Shown: positions 15,965-22,850, numbered from the stretch's first letter. The stretch is DNA of 41,852 bases from Nitrospira sp. (GCA_020853775.1 JADYYH010000046.1:1-41852); one strand, 5' to 3'. Notes: generated by a model from the letters alone, not told the origin. A program made the numbers and translations.

Positions 15965-16474
15965 TTACCCGTCCTCGCGTCCGAAAAGAGCGCTCTTTGC
16001 ACAGCCTTCCCCTTGGGCGGGGGAACAGCGGACGGCAACAACGCGCACGACCCCGAGCATCAGCAGGATGGCACCGAGCAGTAACATCCGGTGCTGCTCC
16101 GCATCTTTAAACCATAGGGAAATGATCTCGGTCAGCATGACGACCAGAATCGTGTCGACGATAAAGGTGACCTTGACGCGCCCCTCGGAAAAATAAGTCA
16201 GGGTCGTCTTGAATACTTCGACCACAGCCAGGAGAATCAATGTGTCGACGATAATCTGCCTGAGTCCTACCTCAACCGGAGCGTGCATCAAGAGACCGAT
16301 ATCCAGGAAGGTTTTGATGACTCCACCGGTCAGCGCAATCAGGATCGTGAGGATCATCAGGCTCAGGACCGCCTTGATACCCTTCATCCATAAATCCGTA
16401 AGATCCGTTTCAATCGCATTCTCCATGAATTCTGACAAGCGATGCATGCGGGGCTGGGTGCCGTTGAAGGCCAT
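15965..16474 (-). CDS. psiE: PsiE-family phosphate-starvation-inducible membrane protein
   Basis: A 169-residue inner-membrane protein with four hydrophobic segments at about residues 33-53, 72-95, 105-125 and 130-150. The arrangement and sequences such as IIVDTLILLAVVEVF and ILVVMLTEIISLWF fit the PsiE family, named for phosphate-starvation induction in E. coli; its molecular role is unknown. ATG 16474 is preceded by AGGAGAG, and the longer open frame up to 16567 crosses the promoter and is not family-like. It is divergent from regulator 2. Its Pho-type promoter fits the family's known expression pattern well. The C-terminal tail after residue 150 is hydrophilic and Cys-containing. Confidence 0.87.
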   Translation of the reverse strand: MAFNGTQPRMHRLSEFMENAIETDLTDLWMKGIKAVLSLMILTILIALTGGVIKTFLDIGLLMHAPVEVGLRQIIVDTLILLAVVEVFKTTLTYFSEGRVKVTFIVDTILVVMLTEIISLWFKDAEQHRMLLLGAILLMLGVVRVVAVRCSPAQGEGCAKSALFGREDG

Positions 16475-16573
16475 ATGTCTTCTCTCCTGGTGATTGCCGA
16501 CGGAAGTCTCGGGTAGCGCTTGAATCGCGCCCCGGCTCCGATATCGCTCGCATGTAAGATCCTGCATGTTCGG

Positions 16574-16628
16574 AGTTTATGTCGACACTGTTCCATCGTG
16601 ATCACCGTCTGATTACGAAACCGTTACG
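16574..16628 (-). promoter_or_regulatory. Pho-type promoter of psiE
   Basis: Minus-strand half-sites are CGTAAC (16628-16623), CGTAAT (16617-16612), GGTGAT (16606-16601) and TGGAAC (16595-16590). After 10 bp comes TAAACT (16579-16574). All four half-sites are moderate and none is the GTTAAC form, so this may be a weaker promoter. Confidence 0.68.
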
Positions 16629-16680
16629 TTTTGCGAGAACCTGCCCTCCACAGGGTGATGTTGAGTGATCAAACGGATGG

Positions 16681-16735
16681 ATTAACGCCCTTGTAACCGA
16701 CAGGTCATCTGCTCGCAACCCCAGTCCGGCATTCT
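16681..16735 (+). promoter_or_regulatory. Pho-type promoter of regulator 2, predicted leaderless
   Basis: Half-sites are ATTAAC (16681), TGTAAC (16692), GGTCAT (16703) and CGCAAC (16714). After 10 bp comes CATTCT (16730-16735). A start 7 bases after this hexamer falls exactly on the A of ATG 16742, so the mRNA may have no leader. No Shine-Dalgarno is seen. The array is 52 bp from the divergent psiE array. Confidence 0.68.
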
Positions 16736-16741
16736 GGCACC

Positions 16742-17452
16742 ATGCAAACGACCTTGAGCGCCATTCCTTTCGAACCGACCGTGATTCTTCTGGTTACCCA
16801 TGATGAAGAACTTGCCGCGATGCTACATCACCTTCTGCGCACGAATGGCTATAACATCTTGCGAGCGACATCCGCCCACCATGTCTGTTCGCTCGAGCAA
16901 CGTAGATCCAGCACACTAGCCGTGGTGGATCGCCGCCAAGCCATCATCACTCAATTGCGGCGCGATCCTCTCATCGGGCACATTCCCATGGTTGCGCTTC
17001 AACCTCCTGGCCAGCCCTGCACCGAAGACGACATGGTCCGGGACCTCGCCGAAGGATACGACGTCGTCTTCCCCGCGTTCAGTCACCGAGAGTGGCTAGC
17101 CATCATCAAAGCGCTCATCAGACGCCAGGCGCTCCTTTCTACTCCGGCGCCAGAACTGCGAGCTAACCAGTTGCACATGAATGTCGCCCGTTACGAGGTG
17201 ACCATGGCTGGCCGCCCAGTTCAGTTGACACCGAAAGAGTTTCGGTTGCTTCAGGTCCTTCTTCAGCATGCCGGACAGGTACTGTCGCGACAGGAATTGC
17301 TAAACCTCGTATGGGGAGAAGACTACGCATTGGAGGAACACGCACTGGATGTTCATATTCATGCGCTGCGGCATAAAATTGAGCCCGACTCCTCAAGACC
17401 AACGGTCATCCTTACCATCCGCGGAATCGGCTATAAACTCCTCACGTCCTGA
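16742..17452 (+). CDS. PhoB-like regulator 2 with degenerate receiver
   Basis: A 236-residue OmpR/PhoB-type protein. The winged-helix domain (about 145-236) is canonical: LTPKEFRLLQVLLQHAGQVL, SRQELLNLVWG, HIHALRHKIE and IRGIGYKLL. The receiver is abnormal. The acidic pair is THDEE, the Asp position is kept (D63, in AVVDRR), but about 6 residues including the LPGxxG loop after it are missing. The conserved Lys is replaced by Pro111 (VFPAFS in place of TKPFS). Such receivers usually cannot be phosphorylated normally, so this regulator may act without a kinase or by dimer partnering. ATG 16742 is the only in-frame start near the first strand. It is divergent from psiE and has a Pho-type promoter, so it is probably induced by phosphate starvation. 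Confidence 0.87.
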   Translation: MQTTLSAIPFEPTVILLVTHDEELAAMLHHLLRTNGYNILRATSAHHVCSLEQRRSSTLAVVDRRQAIITQLRRDPLIGHIPMVALQPPGQPCTEDDMVRDLAEGYDVVFPAFSHREWLAIIKALIRRQALLSTPAPELRANQLHMNVARYEVTMAGRPVQLTPKEFRLLQVLLQHAGQVLSRQELLNLVWGEDYALEEHALDVHIHALRHKIEPDSSRPTVILTIRGIGYKLLTS

Positions 17453-17624
17453 TCTGTCCTGGACCACACCGGTCGCGTGCCATCACACGTTCCACTCTAA
17501 ACAGCCGACCGCCCAGTGCCTGAGCCCTATCGGATTCCACCGAGAGGGGCCGTTCATTGCATCGGCAGCAGTTGTTTGTTCGACTCCCTCGCTCGGCATC
17601 GAATCGACATAAGACAGATCGTTA

Positions 17625-17679
17625 ATTAACTTCGACCTTAGTTCCATGTAATACCTCGTTAACGATCGGCCGCTATCCT
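17625..17679 (+). promoter_or_regulatory. Pho-type promoter of porin 2
   Basis: Half-sites are ATTAAC (17625), CCTTAG (17636, poor), TGTAAT (17647) and GTTAAC (17658). After 10 bp comes TATCCT (17674-17679). Here the best half-site is next to the -10, unlike the other arrays where the upstream pair is best. The predicted start near 17686 gives a leader of about 40 bases. Confidence 0.72.
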
Positions 17680-17725
17680 CCCGGCGACAACTCTGTCGAA
17701 CATACAACCAATTGGGAGGACAAGC

Positions 17726-19084
17726 ATGAATCGAAGATGGGGCTTAGGTGGAATGAGTGTTTGCGCACTGGCTGCGCTCGTATGTGTGGGGATTAGTTCG
17801 GCGCGCGCCGGATCATTGGAAGACCTCATGCTCCATAAAGGTCAAATGTCGATCGATGAGTGGGTTGAACTGAAAGCGGAGGAAGAGAAACGCGAAGCCA
17901 AGGTCTTTGAAGAAAGCCGAGGTGTCGGTGATACACCGGTCAAGGCCAAGTGGTACGATAAGATCAGCATCCGGGGGTATGCTCAGGTGCGGTTCAATCG
18001 TTTGGGAAACCCGAACGGTAATTTGATCAATGATCAGGGCGACAAATCGATCGGGGATAACAATGGATTCTTTCTCCGGCGCGCGCGCTTCATTGTCAGC
18101 GGTGAAGTGCATGACCGGTTGTTTGTCTACATACAACCGGATTTTGCTTCGACGGTCGGCGGGACAGGCCATGCGGCTCAGTTGCGGGACTGGTATGCGG
18201 ATATGTTTCTGACAGCAAACAAGGAGTGGCGCATCAGGGCCGGGCAGTCCAAGGTACCCTATGGATTCGAAAATCTTCAGTCCAGCCAAAACCGTCTGGC
18301 GCTCGATCGAAACGACGCGCTGAACAGCGCCGTGAAGGACGAACGTGACTTCGGCTTCTTTCTCTACTACGCCCCGACCCATATCCGTGAACGGTTCCGG
18401 CGTCTTGTAGACAGCGGTCTGAAAGGATCCGGCGATTACGGCATGTTGGGAGTCGGTGTCTATAACGGCCAGACCGCCAACCAGTCGGAACGAAACGACG
18501 ACAAACACATGATCGTCCGTGCTGCCTATCCGTTTGAATTCTCGAACGGGCAGATATTCGAAGTGGGCGCGAGCGCCTATCGAGGCATGTTCAACGTATC
18601 GAAAGCCGCCGTCGTCCCCTTGGGAGGAGGCGCGGCCGTGACGCCGCGGGGGAATAACAATATCCTGGACCAACGGGTAGCGGCCTATTTTGTTCTCTAT
18701 CCGCAGCCCTTCGGCATTCAGGCAGAATATACGGTCGGACAGGGGCCGGAACTGAGCGCCGACAGACGGTCAATCAACCAGAGTGATCTGTATGGCGGCT
18801 ATGTCCAGGCCATGTATAATTACAAATGCACGACTTACTGCTTGAACGTCCTTCCGTTTGTGCGGTACCAGGAGTATTACGGCGGAAAGAAACATGAAGC
18901 GAATGCGCCGCGCAACGTCGTACGCGAGTTGGAATTAGGGATCGAGTATCAATTCAATAAGGCCGTTGAATTAGTCGGCATGTATACCTTTACCCAACGG
19001 ACATCGGCCGTGGCCACCGGTCCGAATCCATATCAGGACCATTATGGGAATTTGATCCGGTTTCAGTTGCAGTGGAATTATTAG
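17726..19084 (+). CDS. Phosphate-selective porin (OprP/OprO-like)
   Basis: A 452-residue outer-membrane porin. The signal peptide ends near SSARAGS. A short conserved segment SLEDLMLHKGQMSIDEW (about 30-46) follows, then a charged helical stretch and a barrel domain from about residue 75. Hallmarks of the phosphate-selective porin O/P family are present: FFLRRARFIVSGEVHDRLFVYIQPDF, split by position near residue 115-140; RAGQSKVPYGFE near 170; and a terminal strand ending RFQLQWNY with an aromatic last residue. OprP of Pseudomonas forms phosphate-selective trimers induced under phosphate limitation. The Pho-type promoter and flanking pstS genes support that role. ATG 17726 has GGGAGGA about 7 bases upstream. 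Confidence 0.88.
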   Translation: MNRRWGLGGMSVCALAALVCVGISSARAGSLEDLMLHKGQMSIDEWVELKAEEEKREAKVFEESRGVGDTPVKAKWYDKISIRGYAQVRFNRLGNPNGNLINDQGDKSIGDNNGFFLRRARFIVSGEVHDRLFVYIQPDFASTVGGTGHAAQLRDWYADMFLTANKEWRIRAGQSKVPYGFENLQSSQNRLALDRNDALNSAVKDERDFGFFLYYAPTHIRERFRRLVDSGLKGSGDYGMLGVGVYNGQTANQSERNDDKHMIVRAAYPFEFSNGQIFEVGASAYRGMFNVSKAAVVPLGGGAAVTPRGNNNILDQRVAAYFVLYPQPFGIQAEYTVGQGPELSADRRSINQSDLYGGYVQAMYNYKCTTYCLNVLPFVRYQEYYGGKKHEANAPRNVVRELELGIEYQFNKAVELVGMYTFTQRTSAVATGPNPYQDHYGNLIRFQLQWNY

Positions 19085-19145
19085 AGAACGTTGCCCGGCA
19101 TCCTTTGTAAACAGCCGGTTTCTCTTCATACATCTGAGCTGCCTT

Positions 19146-19835
19146 TTACCTGGCGCCGGCCTTCGCCGGCGCCAGTCGTTTGTACAGCACCACCACTTCG
19201 CGGCGCTCCGCGCTGAAGAGACTCGATAAGAAACCTTCCTCAGAGGGGGCGATCGCATTCGGCGGCTCGAACTCAAGACGAGCCTCCTGCGGAGCCATCC
19301 TTCGCATGGGCGTCAACCGATCATCCATCGTATCATCGACGCCGGGATCGGAGGCGGAATGGGTCGGCGAGCGGTAGTTGGTCAGCACCACATGCATCTC
19401 CTCGCCATCCAGAAAAATTCCCCCGGACGTCACCTTTCTGATGATCGCGGTGTCCTGCTGCGTTTGATAAAACGTGACGACTTCTTCTGCGGTGGCCATT
19501 CCCAACCCCTTGGCCAATAACGGCGCGAAGAATTGAATCTCCGCTTGATTGAATGCCGGATGGCGCCGGGGTTCCTTATTTTTGTCCAGAAAAGAGAGGA
19601 GACGGGATGGCTCTTCGATCATCAAGCCTGCCAATACTGCTCCCATCTGTTCGGCGGGCACAGTAACCGGATGCGAATGGCCACGCTCTTTTTGTACCGT
19701 CGGATCGGCTTCGAGCCGGACGAAACTGGCCGGGCTTTCGTAGAGCGTCACAGTCGGGAATTGCCGATTCTGGCAAGCGGAGACACTGAGGAAGAGAGTT
19801 AGGCAGCAAAACGGGACCATTCGAGCGATATTCAT
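19146..19835 (-). CDS. Uncharacterised lipoprotein (family A, short paralogue)
   Basis: A 229-residue predicted lipoprotein with lipobox SVSACQ (Cys near residue 21). It shares order and spacing of motifs with the lipoprotein at 13343: VTLYESPASFVRLEADPT, then HPVTVPAEQMGAVLAGL, then FFAPLLAKGLG, a Gly-rich GGIFLDGEEMHVVLTNYR. It lacks the C-terminal coiled coil. The mature protein has a C-terminal segment (about 195-225) ending in a basic tail. ATG 19835 has GAGGA 5-6 bases upstream. It lies 106 bp downstream of pstS3 on the same strand with a strong terminator between, so it may be expressed by partial readthrough. No function is known to me. Confidence 0.75.
   Translation of the reverse strand: MNIARMVPFCCLTLFLSVSACQNRQFPTVTLYESPASFVRLEADPTVQKERGHSHPVTVPAEQMGAVLAGLMIEEPSRLLSFLDKNKEPRRHPAFNQAEIQFFAPLLAKGLGMATAEEVVTFYQTQQDTAIIRKVTSGGIFLDGEEMHVVLTNYRSPTHSASDPGVDDTMDDRLTPMRRMAPQEARLEFEPPNAIAPSEEGFLSSLFSAERREVVVLYKRLAPAKAGAR
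19150..19175. repeat. Perfect inverted repeat at the 3' end of the lipoprotein gene
   Basis: CTGGCGCCGGC and GCCGGCGCCAG (11 bp each) flank a CTTC loop. The repeat encodes the last residues of the minus-strand lipoprotein and lies 66 bp after the porin 2 stop. On the plus strand it is followed by TCGTTTGT, so it may help terminate porin 2 transcription. Confidence 0.5.
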
Positions 19836-19879
19836 AGGTTCCTCACGACAAGCAGTGAAACTCTAACACAGCGTTTTGG

Positions 19880-19914
19880 ACAAAAGAAAACGCGCCGCCC
19901 GGTCGGGCGGCGCG
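19880..19914 (-). terminator. Rho-independent terminator of pstS3
   Basis: A perfect 10-bp GC stem (CGCGCCGCCC with GGGCGGCGCG) has a 4-base loop. On the minus strand a T-rich run, TTTTCTTTTG, follows. It lies 28 bp after the pstS3 stop. Confidence 0.88.
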
Positions 19915-19941
19915 CAGCGAGAACATCGTCATACTCTAGGC

Positions 19942-20973
19942 TTAGTCGCGAGCAGAAATCGGATTCGCGGCACTCGCGGCCTGCAACGGCTGGGACCAGG
20001 TCGCAAACAAATTGTTCAGTTGAGCGGTCGGCAATGAGAAAAATCCTTCTTCAATCACCGCTTGCTGCCCTTCCTGACTCACCGCAAACTTCACAAATTC
20101 CATCACCGCAGCCGGCATGGCCCCTTTGGGGGACTTGTTGACATACAGGAACAGATGCCGACGCAACAGGTACGTACCGTCGGTGACCGTTTCAAAAGTG
20201 GGTTCGATAAAAGGCTTGTCCTTCGCCACTGCGAGGGGAATGGGTTTTACGGACGATGTTCGATAACCGATCCCGCTGAAGCCGACGGCATAACGATCCT
20301 TCTTAACCCCCATGACGACGGAAGCAGAACCGGCCTCTGTTTTCATCCTGTCTTTGAAGTCTCCGTTGCCACACACCTGCTCGCGGAAGAATGTCGATGT
20401 GCCGGAAGTCTTATTGCGACCGAGCAGCGTAATCGCAGCCTCGCTCCATTCTCCTGAGAGTCCGAATTGCGACCAACTGATCCTGTCTTCGTTCAGACCA
20501 CGGCGATGTTCCTTGCAAAACGTCGCGTCCAACTCAGCGAGGGTCATCCCTGAAATGGGATTGTCACGATGCACAAAGACAGCCAATGCGTCGGCCGCGA
20601 CCGGCACTTCCGTCGGCTCATAGCCATATTGCTTGGTGAAGTCTTCGATTTCTTTTCGGGTCATCTGGCGGGACATGGCGGCGATCTGGGCTTTTCCGTC
20701 CAGGAGTGCCGGCGGGCCTGTTTCCGATCCGATGCCTTGAATTTGAATCGCCATGCCGGGATAGATCTCTCTCAGTTTACTTTCCCACCGATGTGATAGC
20801 CCCTTCATAGTCTCCGACCCGGCCACTGTCAGGGCGCCGGAAACACTGCCGGCCTTCGCATAAGACTGAATTTGAGGATCGACTACAGGCTTGAGCTGAG
20901 CATTGGCAAGCGGCGCGACAGCCACCATGCCGATTAGGCTAAGAATCGCCCCTCTTTTGAAAGTACTGCGCAT
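19942..20973 (-). CDS. PstS-family phosphate-binding protein (copy 3)
   Basis: A 343-residue periplasmic receptor closely resembling PstS copy 1. The signal peptide ends near LANAQLK. It is followed by the same DPQIQSYAKAGSVSG opening as copy 1 (DPEIKSYAKVSGVSG). Phosphate-contact segments are AGSETMKGL (Glu in place of Asp), AAMSRQMTRKEI and RNKTSGTSTFF, with GFSGIGYRTS and EGQQAVIEEGFFSLP near the end. Two tandem ATG codons lie at 20976 and 20973. AGGAGG at 20981-20986 favours 20973 (7-base spacing). The open frame up to 21105 is leader. It is a single-gene unit with a Pho-type promoter and a strong terminator, divergent from regulator 3. It may differ in affinity from copies 1 and 2. Confidence 0.94.
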   Translation of the reverse strand: MRSTFKRGAILSLIGMVAVAPLANAQLKPVVDPQIQSYAKAGSVSGALTVAGSETMKGLSHRWESKLREIYPGMAIQIQGIGSETGPPALLDGKAQIAAMSRQMTRKEIEDFTKQYGYEPTEVPVAADALAVFVHRDNPISGMTLAELDATFCKEHRRGLNEDRISWSQFGLSGEWSEAAITLLGRNKTSGTSTFFREQVCGNGDFKDRMKTEAGSASVVMGVKKDRYAVGFSGIGYRTSSVKPIPLAVAKDKPFIEPTFETVTDGTYLLRRHLFLYVNKSPKGAMPAAVMEFVKFAVSQEGQQAVIEEGFFSLPTAQLNNLFATWSQPLQAASAANPISARD

Positions 20974-21067
20974 CATTCGACCTCCTGGATTGTGATGGTT
21001 GAGTATCAGGTACTGTAACGAACGTCTCGTATGCATGCCGCGACGGTTCACATGGGTAGCAGCCAGA

Positions 21068-21122
21068 GGTATACCGGACAGGCGTGACGTGAAAGTAGCG
21101 CACACGTTACATGCCCGTTAAC
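21068..21122 (-). promoter_or_regulatory. Pho-type promoter of pstS3
   Basis: Minus-strand half-sites are GTTAAC (21122-21117), TGTAAC (21111-21106), CGCTAC (21100-21095) and CGTCAC (21089-21084). After 10 bp comes TATACC (21073-21068). All four half-sites end in AC, making this the cleanest array. The predicted start near 21061 leaves a leader of about 88 bases. Confidence 0.78.
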
Positions 21123-21211
21123 TCTCTACCGGTGCCGGTGAAATGGTGAGGGCATGGAGAAATGACCACTATGGGTCGCGCCGGTGCTCAGGGAGACAAC
21201 ACGCGCCGTCT

Positions 21212-21266
21212 GTTTACAACCAGTTAACAGCCGGCTGACGCTCAGGAAACGGTCGACTCGTACGAT
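21212..21266 (+). promoter_or_regulatory. Pho-type promoter of regulator 3, predicted leaderless
   Basis: Half-sites are GTTTAC (21212), GTTAAC (21223), GCTGAC (21234) and GGAAAC (21245). After 10 bp comes TACGAT (21261-21266). A start 7 bases after this hexamer falls on the A of ATG 21273. No Shine-Dalgarno precedes the gene. The layout matches that of regulator 2 base for base in spacing. Confidence 0.72.
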
Positions 21267-21272
21267 CGAGCC

Positions 21273-21995
21273 ATGAGTTTGGAACTCGTACAGATCATCG
21301 AAGACGAACCGCACCATGCGCGGCTGTTGGACCAATACCTGCGGCGGGCCCGCTACCGGACCAATGTCGCAGGCGATGGCGTGACAGGCTTAGCCGACGT
21401 GATACGGCTCAATCCCTCCGTAGTATTGCTGGATCTCATGTTGCCCGGGATCAACGGGCAGGAGGTCTGTCGTCGCATCCGGGATACGTCTGCCACCAGA
21501 CATATACCCATCATGATGATCAGCGCCTTAGGCAGTGAGGAAGAGAGAATATCCGGCATCGAGATGGGGGCGGACGACTACCTCACCAAACCGTTCAGCC
21601 CCCGGGAAGTCGTGTCCCGCGTCGGGTCGCTTCTTCGACGGACTAAGCCTGCTCGCGATCCAGGGTTCGCCACTGAAGATCATGGGATTTCCATTGAGGA
21701 GCACTGTTTTGTGATCACTCTGTCCGGACACCGGTTGACCGTCTCGAAACCGGAGTGGCATCTTCTTCAATTTCTCAGCAGGAGAGCGGGGCAGATTGTC
21801 TCCGTCGAAGAACTGGCGAGCCTTATCTGGACAGAGAGCCAGTTCCTGCGGTACCGCGAGCTGGACGTCATGATTCGCAGTCTGAAAACCAAGCTGGAAA
21901 ATGCCTGCTTCGGGTCCATCGAAATCGTCCCGACGGTCGGATACCGCTACCGCCCGCTCATGTCTACTCCAAAATTCTCCGGCAACATCCCGTGA
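21273..21995 (+). CDS. PhoB/OmpR-family response regulator 3
   Basis: A 240-residue response regulator with an intact receiver: acidic residues E10-E12, phospho-acceptor D54 in LLDLMLPG, and K106 in TKPFSPRE. The C-terminal winged helix (about 145-235) has LTVSKPEWHLLQFLSRRAGQ, SVEELASLIW and VGYRYRP. It is the best candidate in the window for a true PhoB-type activator because its receiver is canonical. It is a paralogue of regulator 1. ATG 21273 starts the first receiver strand directly and coincides with the predicted transcription start, so translation may be leaderless. The Pho-type array in front suggests positive autoregulation. It is divergent from pstS3. No sensor kinase is adjacent. 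Confidence 0.92.
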   Translation: MSLELVQIIEDEPHHARLLDQYLRRARYRTNVAGDGVTGLADVIRLNPSVVLLDLMLPGINGQEVCRRIRDTSATRHIPIMMISALGSEEERISGIEMGADDYLTKPFSPREVVSRVGSLLRRTKPARDPGFATEDHGISIEEHCFVITLSGHRLTVSKPEWHLLQFLSRRAGQIVSVEELASLIWTESQFLRYRELDVMIRSLKTKLENACFGSIEIVPTVGYRYRPLMSTPKFSGNIP

Positions 21996-22110
21996 TCACA
22001 TAGGTCTGGTTGGCAGACGGCACAGGCATCCGTCCCGGACGAGGCGGAATGTGGAAGATCTCCCTGCCTATTACATAGCGACGTGACGGACGTCTAACGC
22101 GGAGGAACGT

Positions 22111-22152
22111 ATGTACAGAAGGAACCGGGAAGACCCGACTCCCGGCCTGTGA
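22111..22152 (+). other. Possible 13-codon leader-type ORF in an otherwise empty intergenic stretch
   Basis: Between regulator 3 and the CBS gene (21996-22256) I see no conventional gene. GGAGGAACGT precedes an ATG that opens 13 codons (MYRRNREDPTPGL) and a stop. CGTGAC and TCTAAC lie 11 bp apart just upstream, resembling Pho half-sites, but no good -10 follows. Translation is uncertain. Confidence 0.2.
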
Positions 22153-22256
22153 AAAGGTTTGCATCACAGCGGGGGTCGCAATAGCAGAAGATAAGGCAAG
22201 CGGGGAGATCTGCGTTTATCCTAGGCGGGACGATCGCGGCTGGCTTCGACTGCGAG

Positions 22257-22640
22257 TTAAAACTCGTCCACCGCAACCGGTTGCAACAGATCGCGCACCG
22301 ATAACACCCCGACGATCGCGCCGCTCTGCAAGACACCCAAATGACGAGTGTGATGGCACTGCATGAGTTCGGCGGCCTCCGTAATCGATCGCCGCTCATC
22401 GAGACTGATGACAGGGCTGCTCATGATCGATTCGACGGGGACAAAATGCACCGGCTTGTTTTCTCCGACGACTTTTCGAACGATGTCGGACTCGGTTACG
22501 ATACCGACCACACGGCCGTTCTGCTCGATAAACACGCTACCGACGTGACGTTCATTCATGACTCTGGCGGCGTCCGCCGCTGAGGTTCCGACCGGGACCG
22601 TCACCAGGTTCTTCGTCATCAACTCGCTGACTGTGACCAT
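22257..22640 (-). CDS. Tandem CBS-domain protein
   Basis: A 127-residue protein made of two CBS motifs (about 5-60 and 68-125), with hallmark segments VGSVFIEQNGRVVGIVTESDIVRK and the C-terminal GVLSVRDLL. Stand-alone CBS pairs bind adenine nucleotides or related ligands and act as energy or metabolite sensors. The ligand here is unknown. I chose ATG 22640 because GGAGGT lies 8 bases upstream; ATG 22655 is an alternative. It lies at the right edge of the phosphate island, on the strand opposite regulator 3. A well-formed Pho-type promoter lies 72 bp upstream, which suggests a link between phosphate limitation and nucleotide sensing. Confidence 0.9.
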   Translation of the reverse strand: MVTVSELMTKNLVTVPVGTSAADAARVMNERHVGSVFIEQNGRVVGIVTESDIVRKVVGENKPVHFVPVESIMSSPVISLDERRSITEAAELMQCHHTRHLGVLQSGAIVGVLSVRDLLQPVAVDEF

Positions 22641-22711
22641 GCGCATGACCTCCATGATGTATTTCCCCCCGGCCCGATGCCTCCGCATCCAGAACCGATG
22701 GTCTACAGAAT

Positions 22712-22766
22712 AGGATACGCGCTCCGCGTTCCGGGAAGGTTAGACGATGGTAAATTGTGTGTTACG
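22712..22766 (-). promoter_or_regulatory. Pho-type promoter of the CBS-domain gene
   Basis: Minus-strand half-sites are CGTAAC (22766-22761), ATTTAC (22755-22750), TCTAAC (22744-22739) and CGGAAC (22733-22728). After 10 bp comes TATCCT (22717-22712), the same -10 as porin 2. All four half-sites end in AC. Confidence 0.7.
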
Positions 22767-22779
22767 TATGCGACGGGGA

Positions 22780-22824
22780 GAAAGAAAAGACGGGCGGCAT
22801 GAACGAGATCAGTTCATGCCGCCC
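22780..22824 (-). terminator. Rho-independent terminator of the OmpA-family gene
   Basis: GGGCGGCATGAAC and GTTCATGCCGCCC form a perfect 13-bp stem with a 7-base loop (22792-22824). On the minus strand GTCTTTTCTTTC follows. It lies 27 bp after the stop of the OmpA-family lipoprotein and shields the Pho array of the CBS gene. Confidence 0.9.
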
Positions 22825-22850
22825 TCAACGGAGCAACATGCAACGACGCG

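Noticed and set aside
15775..16041. Minus-strand frame of 88 codons overlapping psiE and the small winged-helix gene
   Set aside because: It overlaps two better supported genes in other frames and has no ribosome-binding site or recognisable motif.
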